Positions 42,763 to 52,584 of a stretch of 64,000 nucleotides of DNA are shown here, one piece after another (position 1 is the first letter of the stretch; every line of letters begins with the position of its first letter). The notes beneath the pieces were generated by a model that saw only the letters and a program-made list of their open reading frames with translations, ran no database searches and was not told the origin of the DNA. Origin of the DNA: an uncultured Pelosinus sp. (GTDB lineage: Bacteria; Bacillota; Negativicutes; UMGS1260); contig URQW01000004.1 of the NCBI GenBank assembly GCA_900550105.1, positions 1-64,000 of the forward strand, written 5' to 3'. A program made the position numbers and the translations under genes.

Positions 42763-43781
42763 TCTCTCGCCACCCTTTCAAAATTTCGATTTATAATCCG
42801 ATCCAAATCATCGGCCATCTTCGCAAAAACAGGTCCCCACTTTCCTTCGGTACGCTGACGATACAGTTTTATGGTAGGATACCAAGGAGAATCTTCGCGA
42901 TCGCGCAGCCAGCGCCATTCATTGAGTTTTGGCAAAACAAGCCAGGTAGGCTTTCCCATCGCACCAGAGAGATGGGGTACCGATGTATCAATAGAAATGA
43001 TAAGATCGAGATTTGCAATCGCCCCTGCCGTATCGGCAAAGTCCTGAATTTGACCTGACAAATCAGTAACAGTAAAATCCGCCGGCAGTTTCTTTAAGTC
43101 ACTCGCCTCTTCCCCTACCTGCAGACTATAAAAAGCTGTATTTTTCACGCGAAAGAGCGGATAAAAATCGCTCAACTCACAAGAACGGTTTAAAATCGTA
43201 TTTTTCTTTCCTGACCAGACAAAGCCAATCTTACAAACCCGCTCCGGCCTTATATAAGGTTTCCATTGATCAACCCACTCTGGCTCTAACTCAATATAAG
43301 GAACTCGATTCGGAATCGTATGTAAAGTAGTACCAAAAATCATGGGCAGGCTGAGCAGAGGAATAAATAAATCAAAATCTCGTAAACGAATTTCATCAGC
43401 TACACAATCGACAACAGCATGTAACGATTTCTTAGCTATTCTGCGCAATGAATGAGGCGGCAAAAAAGTCACATGTCCGCCGCGACTTTTCACGAACCCC
43501 AAATAACGCATAAACTGCAGTGTATCGCCAAGTCCCTGCTCTCGATAGACTAATAGCTTCTTACCAGAAAAGGTCTCTCCCTGCCAGCGTGGATATGACA
43601 AAGGTACATATACATGTCTTGACGTCTGATGCAGAATACGCCCTTCATACTTTTTAAAGCCTTCATATAAATTTCCTGATTTTAAATCCGTAATTGCGCT
43701 TGAAAGCAGCTGATTCATTGACTGGAAAAGCTCTTCCTGAGATATTTCAATGCCAGTATTGTCTTCTTTTGTCTGCTCCAT
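42759..43781 (-). CDS. GT9-fold glycosyltransferase-like protein (short form)
   Basis: This protein of about 340 residues is a paralogue of the TPR-containing one at 44717-46201. Shared motifs are LLVYREQGLGDTLQFMRYLG, VWSGKKN, FADTAGAIANLDLIISIDTS with VPHLSGAMGKPTW, and WRWLRDREDSPWYPTIKLYR. It keeps only about 50 residues of the TPR part. The fold resembles heptosyltransferases of family GT9, but donor and acceptor are unknown. The ATG at 43781 is used because AGAGG lies 4 nt upstream. A role in glycosylating type I exported proteins is inferred from the neighbours. Confidence 0.75.
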   Translation of the reverse strand: MEQTKEDNTGIEISQEELFQSMNQLLSSAITDLKSGNLYEGFKKYEGRILHQTSRHVYVPLSYPRWQGETFSGKKLLVYREQGLGDTLQFMRYLGFVKSRGGHVTFLPPHSLRRIAKKSLHAVVDCVADEIRLRDFDLFIPLLSLPMIFGTTLHTIPNRVPYIELEPEWVDQWKPYIRPERVCKIGFVWSGKKNTILNRSCELSDFYPLFRVKNTAFYSLQVGEEASDLKKLPADFTVTDLSGQIQDFADTAGAIANLDLIISIDTSVPHLSGAMGKPTWLVLPKLNEWRWLRDREDSPWYPTIKLYRQRTEGKWGPVFAKMADDLDRIINRNFERVARE

Positions 43782-43797
43782 TTGTCCTCTCATCCTG

Positions 43798-44712
43798 CTA
43801 TTGTCGCCAATAGCCTTTGCACATGCTAAACTTTTTCTTTAAGTATAAAGGAATTTTACTTTCTTTAAAACCAAGACGATACCCTAAAAACTTAGCCAGC
43901 GTGCGTAGCATCGCCCCAGGAATTTGCAGTATAGCTCCTTTGCACCACAAATAAGCAAGTTCAGATTTGACAAAGCGCGCCCCTTCTCCTTCCGCTTGGC
44001 CAAAGGTTTCGCGAATCCAAAGCTCGCGCGCTTGAAAAACGCCAATATCAAAATAACGCTGAAACTCCTGCAACATTGTATAATCATGAGAATGATAAAC
44101 TTTCGCTTCTGCCTGATAAGCAATCTTTTTGCCAGCAAGAAGCAATTTTGCCGCCACATACATATCTTCACTTAAAATCGTCGTCGCCGGAAAACCGCCT
44201 ACAGCGATTAAATCACTACGCCGATAGGCCGCAAAGGAATTAGATAAGAAAGCCGTCTTTAAACCATAGCGCGGCGCATCATCTAATGACTTTACGACTG
44301 ATTCCGGTCCATAATTAAAGATTCTCGCATGGGCTCCCAAAAGTCCGGCGTTCTGATGGGGCAACTGTCTGCCATAGACAGCGCTGACAGAAGAATCCTG
44401 AAAGGGTCGCAACAGTTTGGCAAAAGCTTCGCTGTCTGCCAGTAAAACATCCTGCGTCAAATAGATAAGAAACGATACGGCAAGCTGAGTTGCCGCACTT
44501 TGCCGCGTGCCGCCGTGATTAAAAGATGCCGCCGGAATGATCTCTAGATGAAAGCCAAATTCTTTGGCCCAAGCGGCCGTTTGATCTTTTGATGTAGAAT
44601 CAATAACAAGAACCTGTTGCGGCTGCAAGGACTGCGCTTGCAAAGAAGCAAAAAGCCTTTGCACCTGTGCGCCGCCATTACGAGTTGGAATAACTACGGC
44701 AAAATCGTCCAT
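43798..44712 (-). CDS. Family 2 glycosyltransferase (rhamnosyltransferase-like)
   Basis: This 304-residue GT-A enzyme begins FAVVIPTRNGGAQVQRLFAS with DSTSKDQTAAWA, has LIYLTQDVLLADSEAF (the DxD-like site) and FPATTILSEDMYVAAKLLLA, with EDM as probable catalytic-base region. The pattern is close to RfbF-like rhamnosyltransferases. There is no membrane helix. Together with RfbC upstream, this suggests a rhamnose or 6-deoxyhexose residue, but the rest of the dTDP-rhamnose pathway is not in the window. Confidence 0.88.
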   Translation of the reverse strand: MDDFAVVIPTRNGGAQVQRLFASLQAQSLQPQQVLVIDSTSKDQTAAWAKEFGFHLEIIPAASFNHGGTRQSAATQLAVSFLIYLTQDVLLADSEAFAKLLRPFQDSSVSAVYGRQLPHQNAGLLGAHARIFNYGPESVVKSLDDAPRYGLKTAFLSNSFAAYRRSDLIAVGGFPATTILSEDMYVAAKLLLAGKKIAYQAEAKVYHSHDYTMLQEFQRYFDIGVFQARELWIRETFGQAEGEGARFVKSELAYLWCKGAILQIPGAMLRTLAKFLGYRLGFKESKIPLYLKKKFSMCKGYWRQ

Positions 44713-44716
44713 TGTT

Positions 44717-46201
44717 CTACCGATCTCGCTCTATCATAAAATTTTTTTCAATTCCCTGAGCCACACGCCGCCAAAGATCCAGCCATGATTCCGTCGGTTC
44801 CTTGCGAACAAGGCGCATCGTCGGGTACCAAGGGGAATCAGTACGCTTCGCTAGCCAACGCCAGTCAGCTTCTTCCGATAGCAAAGTCAATACAGGACGG
44901 CCTAAAGCGCCTGCCAAATGAGCTGTCGATGTATCTGTCGAAATAATCAGGTCCAAGTTAAGCATTACTGCCGCCGTATCGGCGAAATCAGAAAGCTCCT
45001 CATCTAAATTGATCATAGACAAAGCTGCAGGCTTTTCGGGCCACTCTGAAGCGCCAGTCCCTTTCTGTAAGCTTACAAAGTTGACTTTAGCTAGTTCTGA
45101 TAACGGCGCTAAATCACCAATATGGCAAGTATTGTGAGAGTTGCCACTCCAAATCACACCAATTTTAGGACCAGAAAGTGCCGCAAGCTTCTCTTGCCAT
45201 GCGGTTACAAGCGGTCGAGGCGTTTTGATATAAGGCGTCGACGCAGGAATCGTAGCAAGACTTGTCCCAAAAATCATGGGGAGCGACAAGAGCGCTACCG
45301 ATAAATCATAATCCTTCCACTCACAAGAATTGACTACGGCATCAACGCCAGGCAAAGCTTCAAAGAGACGCAATAAAGGCTTTTGACAGGCAAGGGTTAC
45401 ATGACCGCCTCGTAGCTTTACCAGCGGTAAATAGCGGACAAACTGCACCGTATCGCCAAGACCTTCCTCGCAATATATTAAAAGTTTCTTACCAGAAAAA
45501 ATCTCGCCCTGCCACTGGGGCAGATTCTGATCAAACTGGTCATAAAAATCTTTGCCTTTCGGCAACTTCTTGCGCCATTCTAGCTCCTTAAAGCCTTCTG
45601 GCAAATGGCCGAAATAAAGTAGCGCTTCCAGCAGATAGCCATGATATTCAGCATTTTCCGGATCTTTGTCTATGGCCTGGCGAAAATAAGCTAGAGCTTC
45701 TGTTTCCTTCAGAGAATAACGGGAAATATTGCCCATTTCAGCATAAGCTTCCGCCAGATCAGGCTGCCATAAAGCGACTTTTTCATAATAAGAAAAAGCC
45801 AAATCAAATTCATGGTCCTGCTTATGAAGCCTTCCTAACAGCAGCGCTGCTTGCCAATTCTTCTCTTCTAGTTCCAACAGGTCTTTGAGCAGTATCTTGG
45901 CTTTCGCAAAGTTTCCTGTCTCAATATAAAGCCGACTTAGTTTATCGCCAAGACGCGGGTCTCGCGGCGCTAATAAAAAAGCCTCTTCATAGGCGGCAAT
46001 CGCTTTATCTTTTTGATTCGTTTCGTAAATTAATCCTAGATTTGCCTGGGCTTCAAACTTTTGCGGATTGTCGCGTAAGGTTCGTTCATAAGCGCGAACC
46101 GCCTCCTCGAGTTTTCCTGCCTGATGCAATGCTAATGCTTTGGCAAATTGTTTTTCCGCTTCTTTTCGTTTTCGTTCTTGTCGCGTACTTTGCTGCGCCA
46201 T
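44717..46201 (-). CDS. TPR protein with GT9-fold glycosyltransferase domain
   Basis: This 494-residue protein has about five tetratricopeptide repeats in residues 10-205 (for example AVRAYERTLRDNPQKFEAQA, AYEEAFLLAPRDPRLGDKL) followed by a GT9-like domain: LLIYCEEGLGDTVQFVRYLP, VIWSGNSHN, FADTAAVMLNLDLIISTDTS, TAHLAGALGRPVL and WRWLAKRTDSPWYPTMRLVR. TPR-transferase fusions often glycosylate proteins, and here the next operon encodes a type I exporter with its RTX-like substrate. GAGGAAT precedes the ATG. Specificity is unknown. Confidence 0.82.
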   Translation of the reverse strand: MAQQSTRQERKRKEAEKQFAKALALHQAGKLEEAVRAYERTLRDNPQKFEAQANLGLIYETNQKDKAIAAYEEAFLLAPRDPRLGDKLSRLYIETGNFAKAKILLKDLLELEEKNWQAALLLGRLHKQDHEFDLAFSYYEKVALWQPDLAEAYAEMGNISRYSLKETEALAYFRQAIDKDPENAEYHGYLLEALLYFGHLPEGFKELEWRKKLPKGKDFYDQFDQNLPQWQGEIFSGKKLLIYCEEGLGDTVQFVRYLPLVKLRGGHVTLACQKPLLRLFEALPGVDAVVNSCEWKDYDLSVALLSLPMIFGTSLATIPASTPYIKTPRPLVTAWQEKLAALSGPKIGVIWSGNSHNTCHIGDLAPLSELAKVNFVSLQKGTGASEWPEKPAALSMINLDEELSDFADTAAVMLNLDLIISTDTSTAHLAGALGRPVLTLLSEEADWRWLAKRTDSPWYPTMRLVRKEPTESWLDLWRRVAQGIEKNFMIERDR

Positions 46202-46210
46202 GATGATTCC

Positions 46211-46768
46211 TCACTTTCCAAACAGGGGTAATTTAGCTTGATCCATTTCGTCAAGGCAAGGATAAACCGTATCTTTTTCCGATAAAGAAACATCCTGTAA
46301 TGGCCATTGAATGCCAATTTTCGGATCATTCCAAGCGATACCGCCCTCATCTGCCGGACTATAAAGCTCTGTACATTTATAAGTAAAATAAGCCGTATCA
46401 CTGACGACGCAAAAGCCATGAGCAAAGCCTGCCGGAATCCAAAACTGACGATGATTTTCGCCTGATAAAATGACTCCGGTCCACTGACCGAAAGTGGGCG
46501 AACCGCGCCGAATATCTACAGCCACATCAAAGACCTCACCGGCAATCACTGAGACAAGCTTTCCCTGACCATGGGGATTTTGAAAATGCAACCCCCGTAA
46601 AACGCCTTTCGTCGAAAACGATAAATTATCTTGCACGAAAGGGGCTCTAATCCCCATCGCTTCATACCGTTCTTTTTGCCAGGTTTCCTGGAAAAAACCG
46701 CGATGATCGCCAAAAACCTTTGGCTCTATAATGAATACGCCTGATAAATTTGTTTCCAAAACATTCAT
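46211..46768 (-). CDS. rfbC: dTDP-4-dehydrorhamnose 3,5-epimerase
   Basis: RfbC epimerises C3 and C5 of dTDP-4-dehydro-6-deoxyglucose. Motifs are DHRGFFQETWQKERYEAMGI, FVQDNLSFSTKGVLRGLHFQ (with the catalytic His) and FWIPAGFAHGFCVVSDTAYF. Length (185) is normal. The ATG at 46768 follows GAGGAAG. The partner genes rfbA, rfbB and rfbD are not in the window, so the epimerase stands alone at the head of the glycan operon. Confidence 0.95.
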   Translation of the reverse strand: MNVLETNLSGVFIIEPKVFGDHRGFFQETWQKERYEAMGIRAPFVQDNLSFSTKGVLRGLHFQNPHGQGKLVSVIAGEVFDVAVDIRRGSPTFGQWTGVILSGENHRQFWIPAGFAHGFCVVSDTAYFTYKCTELYSPADEGGIAWNDPKIGIQWPLQDVSLSEKDTVYPCLDEMDQAKLPLFGK

Positions 46769-46800
46769 AATGGTCACTTCCTCTTCTTACTTACTATATA

Positions 46801-46845
46801 AAAATAGAGAAGGCAGGATAGCCAAACGATTCTCCTGCCTTCTCA
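46801..46845 (-). terminator. Intrinsic terminator of the type I secretion operon
   Basis: GAGAAGGCAGGA (46807-46818) pairs perfectly with TCCTGCCTTCTC (46833-46844); T-rich sequence follows on the minus strand. It separates the secretion operon from the rfbC operon. Confidence 0.85.
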
Positions 46846-46846
46846 C

Positions 46847-49021
46847 TTACTTACTGTCACCTAAGGAAGAATCATGGGACGATTCCCGTTCCTGCTGGTT
46901 ATATAAGTCATAATAGCTGCCCTTACTTGCTATAAGATCTTCATGGGTTCCCGACTCTACGATCTGTCCATGATCCATCACAAAGATCTTGTGACAATGA
47001 CGAACGGTAGAAAGTCGATGCGCAATCATAATCATCGTACGACCGGCAGCAATTTGGGCCAAATTATTCATAATAATTCGCTCAGACTCATAATCCAGAG
47101 CGCTAGTGGCTTCATCAAAAATCAAGATTTTCGGATCGGTCATCAAAGCCCGGGCAATTGCAATGCGCTGCCGCTGTCCACCTGAAAGCAAAGCGCCACG
47201 CTCGCCGACAGGCGTATCATAGCCTTCAGGCAGTTGTTCAATAAATTCATGAGCGCCTGCCGCCTGTGCCACGCGCACAATATCTTCTAAGGTTGCATGG
47301 GGCGCGGCAACAGCAATATTTTCGCGAATGGAACCGCCAAATAGGAAGTTTTCCTGCAGCACTACACCGATCTGTCGCCGCAGCCACGCTGGTTCTACCT
47401 GTACAAGATCGACACCGTCAATCAACACACGGCCTGCTTCGGGCACATACAAACGCTGAATCAATTTTGTCAGCGTGCTTTTTCCGGAACCGGAGCGACC
47501 TACAATCCCGATCGACTGCCCAGCAGCAATATGAAGTCCCACTTGTCGCAGCGTTTCACTGCCGTCTTTACGATAGCGAAAGGTCACACGATCCAGCAGA
47601 ATTTCGCCAGACAAAGCCGGTAGCGTTGTTCTAGCTGGATCAAAGGAAGGTTCCGGCGTTTCCCTCATAATATCGCCAAGGCGATCCACAGATACCATGG
47701 TCTGCTGGAATTGCTGCCACATACTGACAAGGCGGAGAATCGGTGCAATGACCTGGCCAGCCATCATTTGGAAGGCAATGAGTTCGCCGACTGACAATTT
47801 TTCATCAAGGACGGCGTGAGCGCCCACCCACAAAATGGCGATCGTAAAGAGATTCTGTAGCAAGGTTCCTAAGTTTCCCGCTACATTGCCAACTTGTATA
47901 GCGGAAAAAGAAGCTTTGGCATAGCGGGCCAAAAGCCCTTCATACTTATCAATAAACTGTTTCTCTACAGCCATAGATTTAATCGTCTGAATCCCCGTGA
48001 CTGCTTCAATCAAAAAAGACTGATTTTCAGCACCAGCAAAAAACCGCTTATTCAAGCGATCTTTCAGAATCGGTGTCACAATGAGACTTAAGAGCAAATA
48101 AAGCGCCACTGTAATGCCTGTGACAATGCTCAGCATACCACTGTAGGCTACCATGACGGTCACATAAACGACGGCAAAGACCAGATCAAGCACGACAGTC
48201 AGAGCGGATCCAGTAATAAACTGTCGAATCGTATCAAGCTCCCTTACACGGGAAACTACATCACCAACTTGCCACGTTTCGAAATACTTGATCGACAAAG
48301 TGGCGATCCGACGAAATAAATGACTGCCTAGCGTCACATCAATCTTATTCGTCGTATGAGTAAACAAGTAAGATCGAAGCGCCGTCATCCAGGACTGGAA
48401 AAAGCTGACGAGTACCATGCCAAGTAATAAAATATCAAGCGTTCCTGTACTATGATGTACCAGGACTTTATCAATGATAACCTGCATAAATAACGGACTA
48501 GCCAAACCGAACAGTTGTAATAAAAAAGAAATAAGCAAAACTTGCAGGAAAAACCGTTTATACTTGGAAATGACCGGAATAAACCAGGACAACCCAAACT
48601 GTGCGGCCTGTTCCTTGAGGCCATAGCGGCGTGCTAGTAGAATCATTTCGCCGCTCCAGACCTCGAAAAACTTATCAATCGTCACGGTAAAGGGCTGAGG
48701 CTGACAAGGATCATAAATGACAGCCTTTTGTCCGTCGCACTGCATCAGCAGGGCAAACGCGCCATTTTTTAAAATAGCAATCGCCGGAAGGGGAAGTTTT
48801 CCAATCACTTCCCTTGCGGGTCTGAGTAGCCGCGCTTTGAGGCTTAAATCGCGAGCTGCTCGCAGCAAAGTGACCGAATCCATGCCGCTATTCGAAACAA
48901 CATAGGCTCTGGCAAGCTGCTCCCGATCAGCGGCTATGCCCAAGAGTTGGGCCGCTCCGACCAGGCAGGCAAGACCTGTATCAATGGGGCGACCTGCTTT
49001 TTGTTCGCTATGATCTGCCAT
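46847..49021 (-). CDS. Type I secretion ABC transporter with degenerate C39 domain (second copy)
   Basis: This 724-residue HlyB-like exporter has an N-terminal C39-like domain (1-130), six membrane helices (150-440) and an ATPase domain with Walker A GRSGSGKSTLTKL, signature LLSGGQRQRIAIARAL, Walker B ILIFDEATSALD and the H-loop IAHRLST, all intact. In the C39 domain the catalytic Cys is replaced by Thr15 (DTGLACL) and the catalytic His is also missing (GAFALL), so it cannot cleave leader peptides; in RTX exporters such domains bind substrate. It lies 3 nt after the HlyD gene. Confidence 0.94.
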   Translation of the reverse strand: MADHSEQKAGRPIDTGLACLVGAAQLLGIAADREQLARAYVVSNSGMDSVTLLRAARDLSLKARLLRPAREVIGKLPLPAIAILKNGAFALLMQCDGQKAVIYDPCQPQPFTVTIDKFFEVWSGEMILLARRYGLKEQAAQFGLSWFIPVISKYKRFFLQVLLISFLLQLFGLASPLFMQVIIDKVLVHHSTGTLDILLLGMVLVSFFQSWMTALRSYLFTHTTNKIDVTLGSHLFRRIATLSIKYFETWQVGDVVSRVRELDTIRQFITGSALTVVLDLVFAVVYVTVMVAYSGMLSIVTGITVALYLLLSLIVTPILKDRLNKRFFAGAENQSFLIEAVTGIQTIKSMAVEKQFIDKYEGLLARYAKASFSAIQVGNVAGNLGTLLQNLFTIAILWVGAHAVLDEKLSVGELIAFQMMAGQVIAPILRLVSMWQQFQQTMVSVDRLGDIMRETPEPSFDPARTTLPALSGEILLDRVTFRYRKDGSETLRQVGLHIAAGQSIGIVGRSGSGKSTLTKLIQRLYVPEAGRVLIDGVDLVQVEPAWLRRQIGVVLQENFLFGGSIRENIAVAAPHATLEDIVRVAQAAGAHEFIEQLPEGYDTPVGERGALLSGGQRQRIAIARALMTDPKILIFDEATSALDYESERIIMNNLAQIAAGRTMIMIAHRLSTVRHCHKIFVMDHGQIVESGTHEDLIASKGSYYDLYNQQERESSHDSSLGDSK

Positions 49022-49024
49022 AGT

Positions 49025-50386
49025 CTATCTCTCCCTTAATCCTTCACTTTGATACTTGCGGAACGGATCAAGGAAGAACTCCATAATTCGTTTTTCACGG
49101 ATTTTAATTTCTGCCGTAACGGTCATACCTGGCGTAAGCGGCTGATTGGCATCATTGACAAGGACATGTCCTTGATCCATCGTCAACACGACGCGGTACT
49201 TGCGGTCTCTTTCCTTATCCTTTTGATCCTCAATGGCATCAGGACTGATTTCTGATACAACAGCCGACAATGTGCCGTACTTTTGGAAATTAAATGTGTC
49301 TACTTTCAAGGCGGCCGTCTGGCCGATTTTTACGAAGCCAATATCCTTATTAGCAACCCAAGCTTCTATTTCCAAGGTCGCGTCTTCCGGTACGATCGCC
49401 ATGAGAGGCTGCGCTGCTGTTACAACACCACCGACCGTATGAATAGAAAGCTGACCAACACGACCATCAACCGGTGCTATAATACGGGCTAGACGATTCT
49501 TATCTTCCGCCTTTTTCAATTCTTCCGTATATTGCAAGAGCTGTTTGCGATCTTCTGTCAGCTTTGTATCAATATCTTTATCATAAGAAGCTGAGGAATT
49601 TAAGAGGCGCTGACGGCTTTCTTCCATAGTGGCCTGACTTTTGGCAATCTCACCATCCTGGGCAATAACACTCTGCTCCAAGCTCTTGCGTTTTGCTCTT
49701 TGCTCTAACAATTGAAAATAAGCCACAGCATTTTGCTGATACAGCGTTTCACTGCGTTCTTCCATTTCTCTGGCAACTTCGAGCTGCTGAGCGTAATTTT
49801 CCCGATTTGCCTGAGCAGCCGCATAAGCCGCCGCACTTTGTTGAATCGTTGCTTGGCCTTCACCTAGCTTGGCCTGCCGTTCCATGAGCCAACTCTGATA
49901 CAAACTCACCTGAGCAGCTAAATCCTTCGGATCAAGATCAGGCGACGTAGGTGGCGAGAAGGAGCTACCCGTTTTTTGGGCCATCAAACGAGCTATTTCG
50001 AGATTATAATAAGCAATCTGTTTGCGAATACTAGCTAAGTCCGCTTCTGACACCGTTCTATCCAGTTCTACCAGGACATCGCCTTTTTTCACAGTCTGTC
50101 CTTCTTGTACGTAAATCTGGCGAATCACACCTTTGTCTTCCGCCTGAATCACCTTTACCTGACCAGATGGAATGACTTTGCCGTTAGCCACAGCTACTTC
50201 ATCGACATGGCCAAGAAAAGACCAAAGTAACGCCGCTGCGAGCAGCACCATCAGTGAGAAAAGCAGCAAACGGCCTACTGGCGATGGCGGCGTTTCCGTC
50301 ACTTCTAGTACAGCCGGCAAAAATTCTACTTCATCACGGGTCAGCTCATCTTGCTTTTTGGGGAAAATCCATTTTTTCCAATTCAT
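49025..50386 (-). CDS. HlyD family membrane fusion protein
   Basis: This 453-residue periplasmic adaptor of the type I system has one N-terminal membrane helix (LLLFSLMVLLAAALLWSFLG, about residues 40-60), a barrel-sandwich part (VIQAEDKGVIRQIYVQEGQT), a long coiled coil (about 100-290, including AQQLEVAREMEERSETLYQQ) and a C-terminal beta domain ending GMTVTAEIKIREKRIMEFFL, the HlyD signature. It is flanked on both sides by ABC transporter genes. No TolC-type outer-membrane gene is present in the window. AGAGGGA precedes the ATG, 1 nt after the upstream stop. Confidence 0.96.
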   Translation of the reverse strand: MNWKKWIFPKKQDELTRDEVEFLPAVLEVTETPPSPVGRLLLFSLMVLLAAALLWSFLGHVDEVAVANGKVIPSGQVKVIQAEDKGVIRQIYVQEGQTVKKGDVLVELDRTVSEADLASIRKQIAYYNLEIARLMAQKTGSSFSPPTSPDLDPKDLAAQVSLYQSWLMERQAKLGEGQATIQQSAAAYAAAQANRENYAQQLEVAREMEERSETLYQQNAVAYFQLLEQRAKRKSLEQSVIAQDGEIAKSQATMEESRQRLLNSSASYDKDIDTKLTEDRKQLLQYTEELKKAEDKNRLARIIAPVDGRVGQLSIHTVGGVVTAAQPLMAIVPEDATLEIEAWVANKDIGFVKIGQTAALKVDTFNFQKYGTLSAVVSEISPDAIEDQKDKERDRKYRVVLTMDQGHVLVNDANQPLTPGMTVTAEIKIREKRIMEFFLDPFRKYQSEGLRER

Positions 50387-50387
50387 A

Positions 50388-52514
50388 TTATCCCTCTTGT
50401 TGTAAATATAAATGATAATATAAGCCCTGCAAAGCCATCAACTGGTCATGAGTACCAGCTTCAACCAGACGGCCGTGATCTAATACTGCAATGGCGTCAA
50501 AATTCTGTACTGTCGAAAGGCGATGAGCAATCATAAAGAAGGTGCGCCCAGCGCATATCTGTCCGAGATGATCCATAATGATCCGTTCCGACTCATAATC
50601 AAGGGCGCTAGTAGCTTCATCAAAAATCAACACACGCGGATTAATCAAGAGTGCTCTGGCAATAGCAACCCGCTGACGTTGACCGCCAGACAGGGAAGCT
50701 CCCCGCTCACCCACTTTCGTATCATACCCCTCAGGCAATTCCAGAATAAATTCATGGGCACCAGCAATCTGCGCTGCCGCAATGACTTCACTCATAGACG
50801 CACTAGGCCGACTCAGGGCGATATTGTCACGAACGCTCCCATTGAAGAGATAGTTTTCCTGGAGGACTACGCCAATCTGACTGCGTAGCCAATACGGCGG
50901 CACTGTGGCAATATCCATTCCATCGACTAACACGCGACCGCTGTCAGGTATGTACATATGCTGAATGAGTTTCGTCAGCGTACTCTTCCCAGAGCCAGAG
51001 CGTCCCACAATTCCTACCTTGGCGCCAGGAGGCACCTGAAAAGAAATATTCTCAAGTACAGGCGGCAAGTCTAAGCGATAGCGAAAAGCAATATTTTCAA
51101 AGACAATCTCGCCCCGTAAGGGAGGCGCGTCAGGTCGAACCGGCGCCAAGACTGGCTCTGCCTTTGTATTTAAAATATCACTAAGACGCTCCATCGACAA
51201 AGCAGACTGCTGAACCTGCTGCCACATGCCGATGAGTGTCAATAGCGGCGAAGTGGCCTGTGCCGCTAGCATCTGAAAGGCAATAAACTGACCGAGAGTC
51301 ATTTTGCCGTCCATGACGAGATGACCACCGACCCAGAGAATACTCATGGACGATAAAACCTGAATGACAGAAGCGCCGCCGTTAATCCCAATTCCGAGCT
51401 TTGCCGTATCAAAGGTTTTACCTACATAGCGGGCTAGCAAATTCTCCCACTTATGAACAAACTGCGGTTCCAAGGCCAAAGCCTTGATGGTATGCATACC
51501 AGTCACGGCTTCGACGAGAAAGGCATTGTTTGCCGCGCCAGCTTCCCACATGGTTTCAAGCCGTTTTTGGTACAAGGGCGTCACAAAAACATTCATGGCG
51601 AGATAAAAAGGAACTACCGCCAAGGCAACCCAAGTTAACAGCGGACTAAAGGTAAACATAACGGCAATAAAGACCACAGAAAAAATCACATCTAAGATGA
51701 CCGTAATTGCCGTACCTGTCAAAAACTCACGAATGCTGGCAAGAGCACCCACACGCATCATCGTATCGCCCACACGGCGGTGCTCAAAGTAAGGCATTGG
51801 CAGGGCCGACAAGTGGCGAAACAGCCTTGTCCCTAAAATAACATCAAGCTTATTCGTCGTATGAGTCAATATGTAGGTACGTAAGATGCCCAAACCACAT
51901 TGAAAGACACTTAACACCAAAAGAACCAGAGCTAAGATATCGAGGGTCGAGACACCATTATTGCCAATGACTTTATCGACAATAACCTGCGTAAATAGAG
52001 GGACGACCACCCCAAAGAGCTGCAAGAAGAATGAAGCGGCAAAAACTTCCGCAAAATACTGTTTATAATGCATAATAACAGCATAAAACCATTTGAGATT
52101 GTATTTACGAATGACTCGCTGCCAATCAAACTTGCGTGTAAAGAGTAGCAGCTCACCTGTCCATTCAGCAGCAAACTCTTCCACTGGAACTGCTACAGGT
52201 TTTTCTTGTAATGGATCTGATACAAAAACATGTTTCTCGTTGTTCCAACCGACAACGACAAAATGCCCGTCTTTCATACGGGCAATAGCTGGTATAGGTA
52301 TACCAGGCAATTCTTCGATTTTTACCCGTTTTGCTTGGGCCTGAAAACGATAATCCTTGGCAAGCTTCTGTAAGAAAAGCAGCGCCTCTTCTCCCTGCCA
52401 GCGGGCCGCTAAAATTTCCGGCTCCACTTTCACCTCTAGATAAGAAGCCGCAATCGAAAAACAAGTCAAGGCTGTCTTCTCTTGGGGACTCATTTCATTT
52501 CGTTTCGTTTGCAA
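50388..52514 (-). CDS. Type I secretion ABC transporter with degenerate C39 domain (first copy)
   Basis: This 708-residue HlyB-like exporter has the same layout as the copy at 46847-49021. The ATPase motifs are intact (GRSGSGKSTLTKL, LSGGQRQRVAIARAL, VLIFDEATSALD, IAHRLST). In the C39-like domain the catalytic Cys is replaced by Thr14 (KTALTCF), while the His (DGHFVVV) remains. It probably starts at a TTG with GAGGT 7 nt upstream; an ATG seven codons later lacks a ribosome site. It heads the secretion operon, downstream of the RTX-like 904-residue gene and a terminator. Confidence 0.94.
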   Translation of the reverse strand: MQTKRNEMSPQEKTALTCFSIAASYLEVKVEPEILAARWQGEEALLFLQKLAKDYRFQAQAKRVKIEELPGIPIPAIARMKDGHFVVVGWNNEKHVFVSDPLQEKPVAVPVEEFAAEWTGELLLFTRKFDWQRVIRKYNLKWFYAVIMHYKQYFAEVFAASFFLQLFGVVVPLFTQVIVDKVIGNNGVSTLDILALVLLVLSVFQCGLGILRTYILTHTTNKLDVILGTRLFRHLSALPMPYFEHRRVGDTMMRVGALASIREFLTGTAITVILDVIFSVVFIAVMFTFSPLLTWVALAVVPFYLAMNVFVTPLYQKRLETMWEAGAANNAFLVEAVTGMHTIKALALEPQFVHKWENLLARYVGKTFDTAKLGIGINGGASVIQVLSSMSILWVGGHLVMDGKMTLGQFIAFQMLAAQATSPLLTLIGMWQQVQQSALSMERLSDILNTKAEPVLAPVRPDAPPLRGEIVFENIAFRYRLDLPPVLENISFQVPPGAKVGIVGRSGSGKSTLTKLIQHMYIPDSGRVLVDGMDIATVPPYWLRSQIGVVLQENYLFNGSVRDNIALSRPSASMSEVIAAAQIAGAHEFILELPEGYDTKVGERGASLSGGQRQRVAIARALLINPRVLIFDEATSALDYESERIIMDHLGQICAGRTFFMIAHRLSTVQNFDAIAVLDHGRLVEAGTHDQLMALQGLYYHLYLQQEG

Positions 52515-52584
52515 TGTTCATACCTCATTGATGAATTTTACTCACTAGTTCTTATTATGGCAGAAATTAGTCTTATGGTCAATA

